Shown: in pieces, positions 33,196 to 43,750 of the stretch
Layout of the letters: every line of letters starts with the position of its first letter
Position numbering within the stretch: position 1 is the stretch's first letter
NCBI RefSeq assembly: GCF_001590865.1
Contig: NZ_BBUY01000014.1
Coordinates: 19,291-83,290, forward strand
DNA length: 64,000 nt
Reading direction: 5' to 3'
From: Streptomyces sp. NBRC 110611
GTDB lineage: Bacteria; Actinomycetota; Actinomycetes; Streptomycetales; Streptomycetaceae
The notes under the pieces: model-generated
Database searches by the model: none
What the model was told of the DNA's origin: nothing
Seen by the model: only the letters and a program-made list of their open reading frames with translations
Program-made: the position numbers and the translations under genes

Positions 33196-33660
33196 TCAGG
33201 CCTCGTCCAGCGAACTGGTGACGCGCCCCAACAGGTCCTGGAGTGTGCGGAGTTCCTCGATGGTCAGGCCGGTGGCGGCGAGCATTCTGCGGGGGACCGG
33301 CAGCGCCTTCCCGCGCAGATCGTCCCCGTCGGGTGTGAGGTGGATGGTGACCGACCGCTCGTCCTCGGTGCTGCGTTCGCGGCGGACCAGGCCGGCCGTC
33401 TCCAGGCGCTTCAGCAGCGGCGAGAGGGTGCCGGAGTCCAGCCGCAGCTGTTCGCCGATGGCCTTGACCGGCTGTGCGCCGTGCTCCCACAGGACGAGCA
33501 TGACCAGATACTGCGGATAGGTCAGGCCGAGGTCCTTGAGGGCGTCCCGGTAGACGCCGCCGAACGCGCGCGACGCGGCGTGCAGCGAGAAGCAGACCTG
33601 GTGGTCGAGGCGGAGCAGTTCGGCGTCGGGCACCTGGGGCCTGGTCGTCGCTGAGGTCAT
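33196..33660 (-). CDS. ohrR: OhrR-type MarR regulator
   Basis: A 154-aa MarR-family repressor that senses organic hydroperoxides through a reactive N-terminal cysteine, here Cys23 in LLRLDHQVCFSLHAA. The winged helix region (LDSGTLSPLLKRLETAGLVRRERS) follows. The ATG at 33660 begins MTSATTRPQ; longer in-frame starts run through the operator. It is divergent from ohr, and a 27-bp near-perfect palindrome lies between them, so oxidation of Cys23 should release both promoters. Confidence 0.93.
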   Translation of the reverse strand: MTSATTRPQVPDAELLRLDHQVCFSLHAASRAFGGVYRDALKDLGLTYPQYLVMLVLWEHGAQPVKAIGEQLRLDSGTLSPLLKRLETAGLVRRERSTEDERSVTIHLTPDGDDLRGKALPVPRRMLAATGLTIEELRTLQDLLGRVTSSLDEA

Positions 33661-33689
33661 GACCCCAGAGTAGCTCGCCGAGCCATTGA

Positions 33690-33716
33690 ATTGCACACAA
33701 CCAAGTTGCGTGCAAT
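33690..33716. promoter_or_regulatory. OhrR operator
   Basis: A 27-bp palindrome with arms ATTGCAC-N-CAAC and GTTG-N-GTGCAAT. It is AT-rich for this genome and centred between ohrR and ohr, as expected of an OhrR site controlling both genes. Confidence 0.85.
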
Positions 33717-33803
33717 ATAAATGTGTGCCACTGTTTCCCGTGTCCGGGTGGCCGGGAGCGGCCGCCACTACCGAAAAAACCGGAAACGAAGGGAAGACGT
33801 GTG

Positions 33804-34214
33804 ATGGACGCCCTGTACACCGCTGTCGCCACCGCCAACGGCCGCGAGGGCCGGGCCGTCAGCTCCGACGGCAGGATCGACCTCGCCCTGGCCATGCCGC
33901 CCGAGCTCGGCGGCAACGGCGCCGGCACCAATCCGGAGCAGCTCTTCGCCGCCGGATACGCGGCCTGCTTCGCCAGCGCGATGAGCAACGTCGGCCGCCG
34001 GATGAAGCTCGACACGAAGGACGTCTCGGTCACCGCCGAGGTCTCCCTCGGCAAGGACGGCACCGGCTTCGGCCTCGGCGTCGTCATGCGGGTGGAGCTG
34101 CCGGACGCCCTCGCGGGCGAGACCGGGCGTCGGCTGGTCGAGGCGACCCATGAGTTCTGCCCGTACTCCAAGGCCACCCGGGGCAACATCGACGTCGAGC
34201 TCGTCATCGAATAG
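33804..34214 (+). CDS. ohr: Organic hydroperoxide reductase Ohr
   Basis: A 136-aa thiol peroxidase reducing organic hydroperoxides, of the Ohr/OsmC fold. The two catalytic cysteines are Cys55 (AACFASAM) and Cys119 (EFCPYSKATRGN), and the N-terminal Arg of the active site is probably in EGRAVSSDGR. The ATG at 33804 has GAAGGGAAG upstream; a GTG immediately before is the alternative. Induced through OhrR. Confidence 0.95.
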   Translation: MDALYTAVATANGREGRAVSSDGRIDLALAMPPELGGNGAGTNPEQLFAAGYAACFASAMSNVGRRMKLDTKDVSVTAEVSLGKDGTGFGLGVVMRVELPDALAGETGRRLVEATHEFCPYSKATRGNIDVELVIE

Positions 34215-34289
34215 ACCCCACCCGCCGAAGCCTCCGTGTGGTGACGGTGTGCGGTGCGCCGGACGGTCTGCGGCGGTAGCGTGCGGTTC

Positions 34290-35159
34290 ATGGAGCTGCA
34301 AGCGCGATCGCTCTGGCTGCTGACCGAGCCGCTGCACGCGGTCTGTTACTTCGACGAGGAGTGCCGGAGCCTGGGCCGGGCCCTGGGCCTCAAGGGCTTC
34401 TGGATGGGCTACTTCGCTTCTCGTGCCGCGCCGCTCGGCGCCGTGGAACCCGCCGCCGTCACGGCCGTACTCGGGGTCTTCGCCCCGGGAATGGTGGCCC
34501 GCGCGCTGCCCGCGGCCTGGCGCATCGCCGGTCCGGCGCATGTCCTCGAAGAGCGCGGCACCCGCGCCGCGCACGCCCTGCGCCGGATCGACCCCGGCCT
34601 GGAGCGCACGGTCAGCGCACTGCTGCCCTCACTCCAGGGCATCGTCGACGACGCCCCGGCGACCGCACGGCCCCTCTTCGCCGCCAACCGCGCACTGTGC
34701 GACCACGCCGATCCCGTCGAGCGGCTGTGGCAACTGGCCACCACCTTGCGCGAGTTCAGGGGCGATGTGCACCTCTGCGTGCTCGCGGAGGAGGGGCTCG
34801 ACGGCTGCGAGGCACTCGTCCTGGCCGCCGGGGCCGGGCGGGTCCCCCGGGACACCATCCGGCTGGACCGCGGCTGGAGCGAGGAGGAGTGGTCGGCCGC
34901 CGCGGACCGGCTGCGCGCCCGCAGCCTCGTCGACGCACAGGGCGATGCGACCGCCCGGGGACGGCAGGAGCGTGACCGTATCGAGCACGCCACCGACCGG
35001 CTGGCCGCCCGACTGTTGCACGCACTGCCCGCAGCGGAGACCGAAGCGCTCCTGCACTCGCTGGAGCCCGTGACCCGGCGCGTCCTGGCGTCCGATGTCC
35101 TTCCCTTCCCCAACTCGATCGGGCTGCCGCACCTCGATGAGCCCGTGGCGCGCACCTGA
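34290..35159 (+). CDS. SCO6745/SalK-like helical protein
   Basis: A 289-aa protein belonging to a group common in Streptomyces and named after SCO6745, also related to SalK; no enzymatic function is assigned. It starts MELQARSLWLLTEPLHAVCYF, has CRSLGRALGLKGFWMGYFASR near residue 30 and a winged-helix-like C-terminal segment (GWSEEEWSAAADRLRARSLV). No membrane segment or signal. A hairpin at 35168-35191 ends the transcript. Confidence 0.7.
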   Translation: MELQARSLWLLTEPLHAVCYFDEECRSLGRALGLKGFWMGYFASRAAPLGAVEPAAVTAVLGVFAPGMVARALPAAWRIAGPAHVLEERGTRAAHALRRIDPGLERTVSALLPSLQGIVDDAPATARPLFAANRALCDHADPVERLWQLATTLREFRGDVHLCVLAEEGLDGCEALVLAAGAGRVPRDTIRLDRGWSEEEWSAAADRLRARSLVDAQGDATARGRQERDRIEHATDRLAARLLHALPAAETEALLHSLEPVTRRVLASDVLPFPNSIGLPHLDEPVART

Positions 35160-35167
35160 GGCGGTGC

Positions 35168-35191
35168 GCCCGGGGCCGGCCGCCCCCGGGC
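35168..35191 (+). terminator. Terminator after the SCO6745-like gene
   Basis: A perfect 8-bp GC stem (GCCCGGGG with CCCCGGGC) around an 8-base loop, starting nine bases after the stop codon. Confidence 0.75.
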
Positions 35192-35605
35192 GGCGACGCC
35201 CGGACGCTCCTCGGTGCGGCGGGTCCGCCCCTGTTCCCGCGGCCGGTGAACAAACGCACCACGATACCGCCGCGCAGCACCCCGCCGACGGACAACACCC
35301 CCAGGACATGGGCCGGTTGGCGGGCACGAAAGACACGTGGACGACGAGACATGATTCCCCCCTGACAACCACACGGACTGAAAAGATCCAACCGGTCAAT
35401 CCGACTGATCACGACGCTATCCCACGGCACCGACAATCCGCGTGGAGTATTCGTGCGACCGCGTGGCCAGCACAAATACCCCCGAACGGCCCCCCCGGAC
35501 GGTCCCGTACCGTCCGCGCGGGGTGATTTTCATCTGGTGGTTCGATGGATGCTTTGGGGTGCTTTGCCATTGCAGGTCGGGACACCTCCGGGTAAGAGGC
35601 GTTGA
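35192..35605. other. Intergenic region
   Basis: About 410 bases with no gene I can support. A minus-strand frame opens at 35351 after a GGGGGG site (MSRRPRVFRARQ) and runs through the terminator into the opposite gene, so it is probably spurious. The 3' part should hold the promoter of the gene at 35606. Confidence 0.45.
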
Positions 35606-36478
35606 ATGGGTATGGATCCTAGAGAGTTGTGGGACCGCAACGCCGTGCTGGCGGAAGCGTTTTGTATGGGCGACGAACGCGTGCGGGAAGCGCAGGCCAG
35701 ACTCGACGAGGCACAGGCCGACCGGTCACGGGTGCTGGCCGCGTTTGCGGTGACGGTGGGCAGCACCGGCGCGGTGGCCGGACTGTTCGGACTGAACGAG
35801 CGGGAAGTCCGGGTCGCCCGGCGCACCGTGAGCAAGGACGACGCCCGCGCCGTCGCCGAGAAATTGCTGACCGCCGCCGTCCCGGCTCCCGCCGCACCAC
35901 CCCGGGAGCCGGAAGAGACCTCCCCAGGGCCCGATATCCCGGCCGAATATCCCCACCCGAACCCGGCGGCGCCCTCAGCCCGCCCCTCCGGCGTCTCCCG
36001 CGAGGGTGCCGGCGGCGCCACGGGGACATCCGACCAGAACTGGTCCCCGGCCATGGACGCGGTCCTCATCGGCAGTTGGCAGACCGGAGTGGACTTGCGG
36101 GAACTCGCCACCGAATTCGGACTCGACCTCACCCGACTGGTTACCCGTGCCCAACAACTGTCCGCCCAGGGGCGGTTCTATCCAGGCCCGGCGGAGAACC
36201 ATGCCGGACGCCACCGCCGTGGCCCTGGCGACGTCCACGAAGCCGAATACACCATCCCCGCACAGCAGACCGCCACCTGGCACTCCGCACCCGGTGCCCC
36301 GCACATGTCGTCCGCCTGGCACAACGGCACCATGCCGTCGTCGGAGAGCGTCCCCGATATGACCGCCCTGACTTCCGAATGGGACAACGCCCTCGCACCC
36401 TGGGGCACCATCGGCTCCTCGAACGAGGAGACCACGCCGGCACAGCAGCCCTGGGCCCAATACCATCTCAGTTCTTGA
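35606..36478 (+). CDS. Hypothetical protein with two helical domains
   Basis: A 290-aa soluble protein, unrecognised. Residues 1-95 are helical with heptad-like charge (ERVREAQARLDEAQADRSRV) followed by AGLFGLNEREVRVARRTVS, which looks like a small helix-turn-helix. A Pro-rich linker (95-145) leads to a second helical segment WSPAMDAVLIGSWQTGVDLR. The last 90 residues are low-complexity and His/Ser/Thr-rich. The ATG at 35606 or one at 35612 could start it. A DNA-binding role is possible but not shown. Confidence 0.65.
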   Translation: MGMDPRELWDRNAVLAEAFCMGDERVREAQARLDEAQADRSRVLAAFAVTVGSTGAVAGLFGLNEREVRVARRTVSKDDARAVAEKLLTAAVPAPAAPPREPEETSPGPDIPAEYPHPNPAAPSARPSGVSREGAGGATGTSDQNWSPAMDAVLIGSWQTGVDLRELATEFGLDLTRLVTRAQQLSAQGRFYPGPAENHAGRHRRGPGDVHEAEYTIPAQQTATWHSAPGAPHMSSAWHNGTMPSSESVPDMTALTSEWDNALAPWGTIGSSNEETTPAQQPWAQYHLSS

Positions 36479-36735
36479 CGCCGTCCTGAGTCATTCCTGC
36501 CTGATTCCTTCCTGAACGATACGAATCCCTGAATGATGAAGAACCCCGTACAACGACGAGTACTTGAACGGTGACGCACGACGCGGCGTGGGCCGGTGCG
36601 CCGGACGGGAGACATGCGCCGGTCGCCGAAGCTCCGGCGCATGTATGCGCCCCTGTTCCTCCGGATGACGGCGATGATGGAGCTGGCGAGTGCGAAGCGG
36701 CTCTGGTGGCGCCGTGATGCGTCATCCGCGCTCGG

Positions 36736-37341
36736 TCACCCGCGCTGACCGGGGTGGCTCTCCTGTCGCGCCAGGGGGGTGGTGCCCCAGCCGTGTTCCA
36801 GCAGGGCGAACAAGTCGCGCATGCTCCGGGCCGGGTCCTCGCTTGCGCGGGCGATGCCCGGGGCTTCGAGCGTGAACCGTGCCAGGCCGGTGACCGCGGG
36901 GGCATCCGGGGCGAGCCCGGTGGCCTCGGCGAGGGCGGCGGCCAGCGCCTTCTCATGGCGCGACCACATATGCCGGGCGTAGTCCCGCAGCGCGGGGGTG
37001 GATTCGACGAGGACGAACATGGGGTCGTCGGTCCGCACGGCGGTACGGGTGCGCACCATGTGGTCACGCAGGGCGTGCAGCACGGACTGACCGGGGGCCC
37101 GCTCGCGAACGGCGGTGACCAGGGCACCCTCGACGTCCGTGTCCAGGTCGAAGACGAGGGCTTCCTTGCTGGGGAAGTGCTTGAAGAGCGTGCTCAGCGA
37201 GACGTCCGCCGCCTCCGCCACTTCGCGTACCCCGACATTGTCGAAGCCGCGCTCGGTGAACAGCCGCGCTGCGGCGTCCGCCAGCGCCTGCCTGGTCAGG
37301 GCCTTCTTGCGCTCGCGGCGCCCGGTCGTTGTCTCGGCCAT
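36736..37341 (-). CDS. TetR-family regulator
   Basis: A 201-aa TetR repressor: helix-turn-helix at residues about 12-55 (RQALADAAARLFTERGFDNV then REVAEAADVSLSTLFKHFPSKE) and a helical ligand-binding C-terminus. It is divergent from a TetX-like flavin monooxygenase, the classical arrangement for control of a neighbouring drug-modifying enzyme, so it probably represses that gene and itself. Confidence 0.92.
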   Translation of the reverse strand: MAETTTGRRERKKALTRQALADAAARLFTERGFDNVGVREVAEAADVSLSTLFKHFPSKEALVFDLDTDVEGALVTAVRERAPGQSVLHALRDHMVRTRTAVRTDDPMFVLVESTPALRDYARHMWSRHEKALAAALAEATGLAPDAPAVTGLARFTLEAPGIARASEDPARSMRDLFALLEHGWGTTPLARQESHPGQRG

Positions 37342-37517
37342 GCCCCCATCCTACCCCCCTTGAGGTGATTCGCTCACAAAGGAGATCGAGTGGAAAGTCG
37401 GAGCGGTTGCACTTTTGCAGCGGCTGTGTTTCTGTGGATGAGTGCGGTGCCCGACCGGTACCGGCACCCAAGCGGCATCAGCACTGTCGTCGTCCGTAGA
37501 ACGGAGCGTGACCCCTC
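37342..37517. promoter_or_regulatory. Divergent control region of tetR and the TetX-like gene
   Basis: 176 bases between divergent starts. An imperfect dyad at 37403-37424 (TGCA-N6... core TTGCACTTTTGCAG) is the most likely TetR operator; I see no clear consensus promoter. Confidence 0.4.
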
Positions 37518-38696
37518 ATGTCCAGCACTCCTCGCATCGCGATCAGCGGCGCCGGCCTCGGCGGCCTCGTCTGCGCGCGAATCCTGCAACAGCACGACGT
37601 GCCGGTCACGGTCTTCGAGCGGGAGACCGACCCCCGCTCCCGCCCGCAGGGCGGCACCCTCGACATCCACGAAGACACCGGCCAGGCAGCCCTGCACGCA
37701 GCCGGACTGTTCGACCAGTTCCTCGCCCTGTCCCGGCCGGAAAGCCAGGAGTGGCGCCTCTACGACCGCCAAGCGACCCTGATACGCCACGACCAGGCCG
37801 GCGAGGACGATCTGAGCAGGCCCGAGATCGACCGCGGCCAGCTGCGCACCCTCCTGCTGGACTCCCTCGCCCCCGGCACGGTCCGCTGGGGTGCCCCCGT
37901 CAGGGCCGTCACCCCGCTACCCCACGGCACTGCCCGCCTGCACCACCACGACCACGCCGCCGAGGACTTCGACCTGGTAATCGGCGCCGACGGCGCCTGG
38001 TCGCGGGTGCGCCCCGCGCTCTCCGACGCCCAACCCGCCTACGCCGGTGTCACGATGGTGGAAGCCCACTTCGACGACGTCGACCGCCGTCACCCCGGCA
38101 TCGCCCGCCTGGTCGGCCGCGGGACCATGTCGGCGAAGGCGGGCCGCCGCAGCCTGGTGCTGCAGCGCAGCAGCAACGGACACGTCCGCGCCTACATCAC
38201 CTTCCGCGGCCCCTTGGACTGGCACGCCGGCCTCGACCTCGCCGACACCGAAGCCGTACGCGCCCGCCTCCTCACCCAGCACTACCAGGGCTGGCACGAG
38301 AGCCTGCTGGACATCCTGCGGGACAACGAGGGCGGTTTCATCAACCGGCCCATGTTCGTCCTTCCCGTACCCCACCTCTGGCAGCGCGTCCCCGGCATCA
38401 CCCTGCTCGGCGACGCAGCCCATCTGATGCCACCCGCCGGGGTCGGCGCCAACCTCGCCCTGCTCGACGGTGCCGAACTCGCCCGAGCCGTGATCGCCCA
38501 CCCCACCATCGACAAGGCCCTCGACGCCTACGAAAGCGTCATGCTGCCGCGCGCCATCGACAACGCGAAGACCGCCCAGCAGATGCTCACCACCCTGATG
38601 CCCGACACCGACACCGATACCGACGACGCCGTCTTCCCCGACACCCTCTGGCCGGCCGGCACCCTCCCGGACTCGCGCCCCGCCCACACCGGCTGA
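37518..38696 (+). CDS. FAD-dependent monooxygenase, TetX-like
   Basis: A 392-aa class A flavoprotein hydroxylase. The FAD dinucleotide motif GAGLGG (residues 11-16), the DG motif GADGAWSRVRP and the GD motif LLGDAAHLMPPAGVGAN are all present. The segments GGTLDIHEDTGQAAL and RPEIDRGQLRTLLLDSL closely resemble tetracycline-degrading TetX. It would use NAD(P)H and oxygen to hydroxylate an aromatic or polyketide substrate; tetracycline activity is not implied without tests. The adjacent divergent TetR supports a xenobiotic response. Confidence 0.88.
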   Translation: MSSTPRIAISGAGLGGLVCARILQQHDVPVTVFERETDPRSRPQGGTLDIHEDTGQAALHAAGLFDQFLALSRPESQEWRLYDRQATLIRHDQAGEDDLSRPEIDRGQLRTLLLDSLAPGTVRWGAPVRAVTPLPHGTARLHHHDHAAEDFDLVIGADGAWSRVRPALSDAQPAYAGVTMVEAHFDDVDRRHPGIARLVGRGTMSAKAGRRSLVLQRSSNGHVRAYITFRGPLDWHAGLDLADTEAVRARLLTQHYQGWHESLLDILRDNEGGFINRPMFVLPVPHLWQRVPGITLLGDAAHLMPPAGVGANLALLDGAELARAVIAHPTIDKALDAYESVMLPRAIDNAKTAQQMLTTLMPDTDTDTDDAVFPDTLWPAGTLPDSRPAHTG

Positions 38697-38748
38697 GCCC
38701 GGCCGACATCGCACCGCCGCCCCGACGCCCCCCGGGGGGAGCCGCCCC

Positions 38749-39624
38749 TCAGCCCGTCGACTCGCCCGCAGTCGGCGCCAGCACCCCCGCCGCGACCAGG
38801 GCGAACAGGGCTATGCCCAGCAGGATGCGGTAGACCACGAAGGGCATGAAGGACTTGTTCGAGATGAACTTCATGAACCACGCGATCACCGCGTAGCCGA
38901 CAACGAAGGCGATGACCGTGGCGAAGGCGGTGGGTCCCCAGGCGACATGGCCCTCACCGACGGCATCCTTCAGCTCGAAGAGGCCGGACGCCAGTACGGC
39001 CGGGATGGCGAGCAGGAAGGAGTAGCGGGCCGCCGATTCGCGGGTGTAGCCCATCAGGAGGCCGCCGCTGATCGTGGCGCCGGAGCGGGAGACGCCGGGG
39101 ATCAGCGCCATGGCCTGGCAGACGCCGTACAGCAGGCCGTCCTTGACGCTGAGGTTGGTGAGGTTCTTGCGCTGCTTGACGGCGCGGTGCCGGCCGCCGG
39201 TCTCGTCGCGCGCCGCCAGCCGGTCGGCGATACCGAGTACCACGCCCATGACGATCAGTGTGGTCGCGGTCAGCCGCAGATCGCGGAACGGGCCCTCGAT
39301 GGCGTCCTTGAGCGTGAGGCCCAGCACGCCGATCGGTATCGAGCCGACGATCACCAGCCAGCCCATGCGGGCGTCGTGATCACGCCGTAGCTCCCGGTTG
39401 ACCAGGGAGCGGGTCCAGGCGGAGATGATCCGGCCGATGTCCTTACGGAAGTAGATGATGACGGCCGCTTCGGTGCCGATCTGAGTGATGGCCGTGAACG
39501 CCGCACCCGGATCCTTCCAGCCGGCGAATGCCGCGGTCAGACGGAGGTGTGCACTGGACGAAATGGGCAGAAACTCGGTCAACCCTTGGACAAGTCCGAG
39601 GACGAAAGATTCAAACCAAGTCAT
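38749..39624 (-). CDS. uppP: Undecaprenyl-diphosphate phosphatase UppP (BacA)
   Basis: A 291-aa integral membrane enzyme dephosphorylating undecaprenyl diphosphate to recycle the lipid carrier of wall synthesis; overexpression gives bacitracin resistance. The signature motifs GLTEFLPISSSAHL near the N-terminus and PGVSRSGATISGGL mid-protein are intact, with about eight hydrophobic segments. The ATG at 39624 begins MTWFESFVLGLVQG; a start six codons upstream is less likely. It converges on the monooxygenase gene. Confidence 0.95.
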   Translation of the reverse strand: MTWFESFVLGLVQGLTEFLPISSSAHLRLTAAFAGWKDPGAAFTAITQIGTEAAVIIYFRKDIGRIISAWTRSLVNRELRRDHDARMGWLVIVGSIPIGVLGLTLKDAIEGPFRDLRLTATTLIVMGVVLGIADRLAARDETGGRHRAVKQRKNLTNLSVKDGLLYGVCQAMALIPGVSRSGATISGGLLMGYTRESAARYSFLLAIPAVLASGLFELKDAVGEGHVAWGPTAFATVIAFVVGYAVIAWFMKFISNKSFMPFVVYRILLGIALFALVAAGVLAPTAGESTG

Positions 39625-40178
39625 GGAAAAGGCGCAATCCAAGGGTGATCAAGCGCTTACCTGCGCGGGCGGGGAGACAGCGGACTCCGGCGACAGGCGC
39701 GCCCGACCGCCGACCGGGGCAGCGTAGCGTCCCGAGATGACCGTATGACAACGGGTCCCGTACGCCGGCCGCTCCCCGGCCGCCTGGCCACGGCCGGAGT
39801 GCGCCGGTCCGGCTCCCCGGCCACTCCCCGTCTCGCCGATGACGAACCACGGCAACCCACCAGGCACGCGCCCACTCCGCCGACCTGAACTCCCCTGCCC
39901 TGAAAACCATTCGACGCCGAAGCAGCCACCCGGCACCCTGGGACACATGGTCCGGTACGCCTTCCCCGCCGCCTTCCCCGCGCCTTCGCACGCAACCGCG
40001 GACGAGCCGCAGGCTGCCGCCGCCGACTTCCTCGCGGCCCTCGCCGCAGCCACCGGCGCACGAAGCTGACCCTCCGGATCGTCCGGCGGACCCACAGGGG
40101 GAGGGACGGCCCAAGGGGCCTCACAGCGCCGCCATGCCGCCGTCCTCACCGCATCTTGCGAGGAAGAAACGCCACACC
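39625..40178. other. Intergenic region between uppP and the EF-Tu gene
   Basis: About 550 bases. It holds the uppP promoter on one side and the tuf3-like promoter on the other. A 76-codon plus-strand frame at 39839-40069 has Ala/Pro-rich content and no ribosome site; I do not call it. No tRNA or riboswitch was seen. Confidence 0.5.
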
Positions 40179-41414
<1,236 letters not shown>

Positions 41415-41674
41415 GCGAGAAGAACGGCTGAGCGGTACGGGTGACAGGCCGAGCAGGAACCTGCCCGCCGGACGAGCCGGATGAGAAACTGCTCGCCCGG
41501 AGAGACGGCCGGGAGATCTCGCCTTCCGGAGGGACGGGCGGCGGCTCCGCGACGGGCGGCCGACTCCGCGCCCGAGGCACAGACACACTTGGCCACGCGA
41601 CGACGGCCGGCCACGCGAACCGCCGCCCCACAGGGCGCGAACGGTGCGGCCGGCATGGCAGGGGAGGACGGCAG

Positions 41675-42529
41675 ATGGCGGGTACGGCCCTGGTCCTGGG
41701 CGGTGGCGGACTCACCGGAATCGGCTGGGAGATCGGCATGCTCGCCGGCCTCGCGGACGCGGGCATCGACCTCGCCGACGCGGATGTCGTGATCGGCACG
41801 TCGGCCGGATCGATCGTCGGCGCCCACCTCACCTCGCGACGCCACACCCTGGCGGAGCTCTACGCTCACCAACTCGCCGCGCCCAGCGGCGGTTCCGCCG
41901 TCCGGATGGGACCGGCCGCCTTCGCCCGGTTCGCGGCCATCGCGCTGCGCTCCCGGGACACGGTCTCGTTCGGTGCACGCATGGGGAAGCTGGCCCTCGC
42001 GGCCCGCACCGTCCCGGAGAAGGAACAGCGCGCCGCAATCGCCCGGACCCTGGGTGGCCTGACCGACTGGCCCGCCCGCCGACTGGTGATCACCGCAGTG
42101 GACGCGGCCACGGGCCAACGGACCGCCTTCGACGACACCAGCGGTGTGGCTCTGATCGATGCAGTGGGTGCGAGCTGCGCGGTCCCCGGTATCTATCCGC
42201 CGGTCACCATCGACGGCACACGGTGGATCGACGGCGGGGTGCACTCCGCCGCCAACGCCGACCTGGCCACCGGGTTCGCCCGGGTGGTGGTCGTCGCGCC
42301 GGTGGCCATCAGCGGGGGACCGATCGTCGGCCCCCGGTCACAGGGCAACCGGCTGGCCCGACAAGGAGCCCGGGTGTGCGTGATCACCCCCGACCGCGCG
42401 GCCCGCTCGGCGTTCGGCCGCAATGTCCTCGACCCCACCAGGCGTGCTGCCGCCGCCCGAGCCGGCCGCCGCCAGGCAGCCACCCACGCCGCCGACGTCC
42501 GACGCCTCTGGTCGCCCACAGCCGCCTGA
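41675..42529 (+). CDS. Patatin-like phospholipase/esterase
   Basis: A 284-aa patatin-family acyl hydrolase. The oxyanion-hole motif GGGGLTGIGWE (residues 9-19) and the nucleophile elbow GTSAGS (Ser about 47) are present, with the catalytic Asp in WIDGGVHSAAN. No signal peptide, so the enzyme is cytoplasmic or peripheral. The ATG at 41675 is preferred to upstream in-frame starts because GGGAGG lies upstream and the GGGG motif begins right after. Substrate unknown. Confidence 0.88.
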   Translation: MAGTALVLGGGGLTGIGWEIGMLAGLADAGIDLADADVVIGTSAGSIVGAHLTSRRHTLAELYAHQLAAPSGGSAVRMGPAAFARFAAIALRSRDTVSFGARMGKLALAARTVPEKEQRAAIARTLGGLTDWPARRLVITAVDAATGQRTAFDDTSGVALIDAVGASCAVPGIYPPVTIDGTRWIDGGVHSAANADLATGFARVVVVAPVAISGGPIVGPRSQGNRLARQGARVCVITPDRAARSAFGRNVLDPTRRAAAARAGRRQAATHAADVRRLWSPTAA

Positions 42530-42640
42530 GCCCCACGGGCCAACCCCGACCCCACCCGGCCTCCCCGACCACCCAACCCGGCCCCTCCGCCCGGACTCCA
42601 CCCCGGAGCCCACGCCCGGACTCACCGGCACAATGGGACG

Positions 42641-43750
42641 GTGGACCAAGCACTCGATCCGACCCCCGATACCGGCACATCCCACTCCCGGATACCCGCC
42701 GTCCACTCCCGGCTACCCGCCGCAGGGACCGGGCCCGCCGCAGGGACCGGGCCCGCCGCAGGGACCGGGCCCGCCGCAGGGACCGGTTCCGCCACAGGGA
42801 GGGAGCCCGCCTCAGGAGGGAAGGAGCCCGCCTCAGGGACCGAAGAGGTCAGCACTGCCGAAGAGGCAAGCACTCCAGGGGACGACCGGGCCCGCGGCAG
42901 CGCCGGGCCCGAACCGATCCCCGTGACCCGGGACGTGGACAGTGGAACCGTGAAGCTCCTGCCGGACCTCGACCGGCGCCGGGCCTGGCTGCTCACCGTG
43001 GACGGCGCACCCCAGTCGTACGTCGACCTCGACGCTCCCACCCACCTCGAATTCGAGTACGTGCAACGCCTCGCCCACCTTCTGGACGAGACGGCCTCCC
43101 CGGAAGCGCCGCTCGACGTGCTGCACCTCGGGGGCGGGGCGCTGACGCTCCCGCGCTACGTGGCCGCTACCCGCCCGCACTCCCGGCAGATTGTCATCGA
43201 AGCGGACCGTGGACTGCTCGCTCTGGTGGCGGAGCAGCTTCCGCTTCCCGACGACTGCGGTATCACGGTGCGTGCGCAGGACGCCCGTACGGCCCTGGAG
43301 GCGGCGCCGGCGGGCAGTGCAGACGTCATCCTGGCCGATGTGTTCGGCGGCTCGCGGGTGCCGGCGCACCTCACGTCGGTCGAGTACGCCCAGGCCGCCG
43401 CCCGGGTGCTGCGCGCGGACGGGTGCTACGCGGCGAACTTGGCAGACAGCGCACCGTTCGGCTTTCTGCGACGTCAATTGGCCAACTTCGCCACGGTCTT
43501 CGAGCATCTCGCATTGATCGCCGAGCCCTCTGTGCTGCGGGGCCGCCGCTTCGGCAATGTTGTGCTGCTTGCCTCGCGCACCGAACTCCCCATCGCGGAG
43601 CTGGCCCGGCGGGCGGCTGGCGACGCCTTCCCGGCACGGGTGGAGCACGGTGCGGCGCTGCGACGGCTGATCGGCGACGCGGACCCCGTACGGGATGCCG
43701 ACGCGGTGGCGTCACCGGAACCGCCGGAGGGCGCGTTCAGCGTGGGCTAG
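42641..43750 (+). CDS. Spermidine synthase-like methyltransferase-fold protein
   Basis: A 369-aa protein with a spermidine-synthase/methyltransferase Rossmann fold (residues about 95-310). Visible motifs are HLEFEYVQRLAHLLD, the nucleotide-binding loop VLHLGGGALTLPRYV, the acidic IVIEADRGLLAL and ILADVFGGSRVPAHLTS. Such proteins in actinobacteria are annotated as spermidine synthases without proof. The first 85 residues, from the GTG at 42641, are a low-complexity tail with an 18-bp minisatellite (AGTGPA units). It overlaps the convergent MFS gene by four bases. Confidence 0.8.
   Translation: MDQALDPTPDTGTSHSRIPAVHSRLPAAGTGPAAGTGPAAGTGPAAGTGSATGREPASGGKEPASGTEEVSTAEEASTPGDDRARGSAGPEPIPVTRDVDSGTVKLLPDLDRRRAWLLTVDGAPQSYVDLDAPTHLEFEYVQRLAHLLDETASPEAPLDVLHLGGGALTLPRYVAATRPHSRQIVIEADRGLLALVAEQLPLPDDCGITVRAQDARTALEAAPAGSADVILADVFGGSRVPAHLTSVEYAQAAARVLRADGCYAANLADSAPFGFLRRQLANFATVFEHLALIAEPSVLRGRRFGNVVLLASRTELPIAELARRAAGDAFPARVEHGAALRRLIGDADPVRDADAVASPEPPEGAFSVG
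42722..42793 (+). repeat. 18-bp in-frame tandem repeat (4 units)
   Basis: Units of GCAGGGACCGGGCCCGCC start at 42722, 42740, 42758 and (diverged, GGTTCC) 42776. They encode AGTGPA hexapeptides in the N-terminal tail of the spermidine-synthase-like protein. Confidence 0.9.

Noticed and set aside
34756..35475. Minus-strand frame with a good ribosome site at 35351
   Set aside because: Runs through a terminator and 400 bases antisense to an intact gene; the start looks plausible but the protein does not.
39839..40069. 76-codon plus-strand frame
   Set aside because: No ribosome site, no conserved feature, Ala/Pro-rich.
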